The notes beneath the pieces were generated by a model. That model ran no database searches. It saw nothing but the letters and a program-made list of their open reading frames with translations, and was not told the origin of the DNA. From Allomuricauda sp. (lineage in GTDB: Bacteria > Bacteroidota > Bacteroidia > Flavobacteriales > Flavobacteriaceae), in assembly GCA_017795045.1 (NCBI GenBank), contig CP051244.1, positions 1,289,407 to 1,353,406 of the forward strand: a stretch of DNA of 64,000 bases, written 5' to 3'. Within the stretch, counting starts at the first letter, position 1. Each line of letters begins with the position of its first letter. The translations under genes and the position numbers were made by a program. This document shows positions 62,843 to 64,000 of the stretch, in pieces.

Positions 62843-63547
62843 CTAGGGAACCACAGCCATACTGAGGACTGAGATATCCTTGGGCTTGAGCTGCTGAAGG
62901 GCTTTGGCACAAGATTCTATGGTGGCTCCCGTGGTTATAACGTCGTCTACCAGCAGCACATGCCCAAAATGTGTTTTTACCACAGGGTTTACCAGAAAAG
63001 CTTCTTTTGAATTTTCCCAGCGCAACAGCCTATCCTTTTTCGTCTGGGTTTTGGTATTTAAGGTCTTCAGAAGTAAATCGTCCCTGTATTCTGCACCAAT
63101 GGCCTCGGCAATTTTTTGTGCAAAAAGAGCTACTTGGTTATACCCTCTCTTTTTCAATTTTTTTGGATGCAAGGGTACCGGGATGACAACATCAATTTTT
63201 CCCAGACCCATTTCTTTTCTTAATTGGGCACCATACCAATCCCCAAAAAAGCCGCCAATTTGTTCTTGATTTTTGTATTTTAATGAATGCAGCAAATTTT
63301 TAACAATCCCATTTTTTGTAAAAAAAACAAAGGCAGCTGCTTTTTTTATGGCAATTCGTCCATAAAATATACGATCTACGGTGTTTTCATCCAAGAAGTT
63401 ATGATCGGTGAGTGGCATCTCATGTCGACAAACGGCACACAAAATGCTTTCTCCTCTGAATAATTGGGCATTACATCCAAAACATACCTGTGGCAATAGG
63501 ATGTTGTTAATCTCGTTTATTATCTTAGCCAACCTTTTTGGTATCAA
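62843..63547 (-). CDS. comF: ComF family phosphoribosyltransferase-like protein
   Basis: 234 aa. N-terminal zinc ribbon (PQVCFGCNAQLFRGESILCAVCRHEM, CxxC...CxxC), then PRTase fold: VIPVPLHPKKLKKRGYNQVALFAQKIAEAIGAEY and the PRPP loop GHVLLVDDVITTGATIESCAKALQQLKPKDISVLSMAVV. ComF is needed for DNA uptake during transformation in competent bacteria. No ATG is available at the N-terminus; a TTG at 63547 gives MIPKRLAKIINEINNILLPQV. A later TTG at 63532 is also possible. Confidence 0.9.
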   Translation of the reverse strand: MIPKRLAKIINEINNILLPQVCFGCNAQLFRGESILCAVCRHEMPLTDHNFLDENTVDRIFYGRIAIKKAAAFVFFTKNGIVKNLLHSLKYKNQEQIGGFFGDWYGAQLRKEMGLGKIDVVIPVPLHPKKLKKRGYNQVALFAQKIAEAIGAEYRDDLLLKTLNTKTQTKKDRLLRWENSKEAFLVNPVVKTHFGHVLLVDDVITTGATIESCAKALQQLKPKDISVLSMAVVP

Positions 63548-63579
63548 ATCTTATACGCGTTAGAGTAGTCTGTCAACCC

Positions 63580-64000
63580 ATGAGCCCCCAAGATAATCAT
63601 TTCAACTACAAGATCATATTTGCCGCGCTGGTTGCGGTCATTGTGGGGATTCTCATTGCTTTCTACTATAGTTACGCCCAATCCAAGAACCAAATGTCGT
63701 TCTTGGAGCAGGAAAAATCACTTTTGGTGAAGGACCTTACTTTGATGAAGGCCGAAGTGGACAGACTTTCGGGACTTAACGAAGTGAACGATATTGAACT
63801 GCAGACCTCTAGGTTCAGGGTACAACAGCTCTTGGATTCTGTGGGAAGGCTCAATTTTAGCATTACCAAGCTCAAGGAAACCCGAAAGGAGCTGCGCAAA
63901 TTGGAGGTACGCTTTGACAGTCTTAAATTGAAGAACAACTTTCTGCGGTACAACAATAGCCTTTTGGCCAGTAAGTATGAGGAAACCCGTAAGCAGTTGG
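63580..64000 (+). CDS. Membrane-anchored coiled-coil protein (partial)
   Basis: ATG at 63580, open to the window end, so the C-terminus is missing. Translation MSPQDNHFNYKIIFAALVAVIVGILIAFYYSYAQ gives one N-terminal membrane helix; from about residue 40 onward it is a long heptad-rich coiled coil (QEKSLLVKDLTLMKAEVDRLSGLNEVNDIELQTS...LNFSITKLKETRKELRKLEVRFDSLKLKNN). No specific family recognised; such layouts occur in envelope spacer proteins and chromosome-partition-like proteins. Divergent from comF. Confidence 0.7.
   Translation, partial: MSPQDNHFNYKIIFAALVAVIVGILIAFYYSYAQSKNQMSFLEQEKSLLVKDLTLMKAEVDRLSGLNEVNDIELQTSRFRVQQLLDSVGRLNFSITKLKETRKELRKLEVRFDSLKLKNNFLRYNNSLLASKYEETRKQL

Overview
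The window looks like chromosomal core DNA of a marine member of the Flavobacteriaceae (phylum Bacteroidota). A relative of Muricauda/Flagellimonas is my best guess, from memory of protein style only. Supporting signs: several TonB receptors of SusC type with an N-terminal carboxypeptidase-regulatory-like domain; many short lipoproteins with a Cys lipobox; families typical of the phylum (DUF5689 plus lamin-tail, patatin fused to an Omp85-like barrel, DUF3108); and Bacteroidota-type -7 boxes (TAnnTTTG) before many genes. I see no rRNA, tRNA, CRISPR array, insertion sequence or prophage.

Layout. 1-5.7 kb: cvpA (cut by the window edge), a short operon ending in glpD that meets gpsA head-on, two lipoproteins. 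6-14.8 kb: a SulP transporter, then a long minus-strand series: exported DinB protein, three small lipoproteins with two META domains, a lipocalin-like secreted protein, an NTF2-like protein, a lipid-anchored cytochrome c, a YheT-type hydrolase, a bestrophin and a nitronate monooxygenase. 14.9-19.6 kb: thioesterase, then a minus-strand operon ArsR - tiny ORF - Asp/Glu racemase - ArsC/Spx-like - EamA exporter with a palindromic operator shared with a divergent DinB gene. 19.7-25.9 kb: cystathionine gamma-synthase, glutamate dehydrogenase, recO, a heme-receptor-like TonB protein. 26-36.3 kb: ileS, a DksA-like protein that has lost its zinc finger, lspA, 5-formyl-THF cyclo-ligase, uvrC and a patatin/Omp85 fusion. 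36.3-41.3 kb: a candidate small RNA, then the operon DUF3108 - tryptophan dioxygenase - M23 peptidase - pgi. 41.5-55.4 kb: the most accessory part: a SusC-like receptor; a secreted EEP-family nuclease; a TonB receptor paired with a DUF5689/lamin-tail lipoprotein; a lipoprotein with a zincin motif; several unknown small envelope proteins. 55.4-64 kb: SYLF protein, third DinB protein, katG plus ankyrin gene, Nudix, omega-amidase-like, Ig-like lipoprotein, comF and a partial coiled-coil membrane protein.

Most notable points. (1) The isoleucyl-tRNA synthetase has its HxGH class I signature rearranged to GxHH, the change linked to mupirocin hyper-resistance in IleRS2 enzymes. (2) Three transcript ends carry the same module: a stem-loop, then TTTnGGTTGG or a close variant, then a terminator; one of them forms the 3' half of a candidate small RNA of about 105 nt at 36.45-36.56 kb. 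(3) The 45.2-52.0 kb cluster could be an extracellular nucleic-acid scavenging locus. (4) Several enzymes depart from family consensus at metal-binding or signature residues (DksA-like protein, M23 peptidase, heme receptor). All functional statements rest on reading the sequence and on family knowledge; no database search was run.
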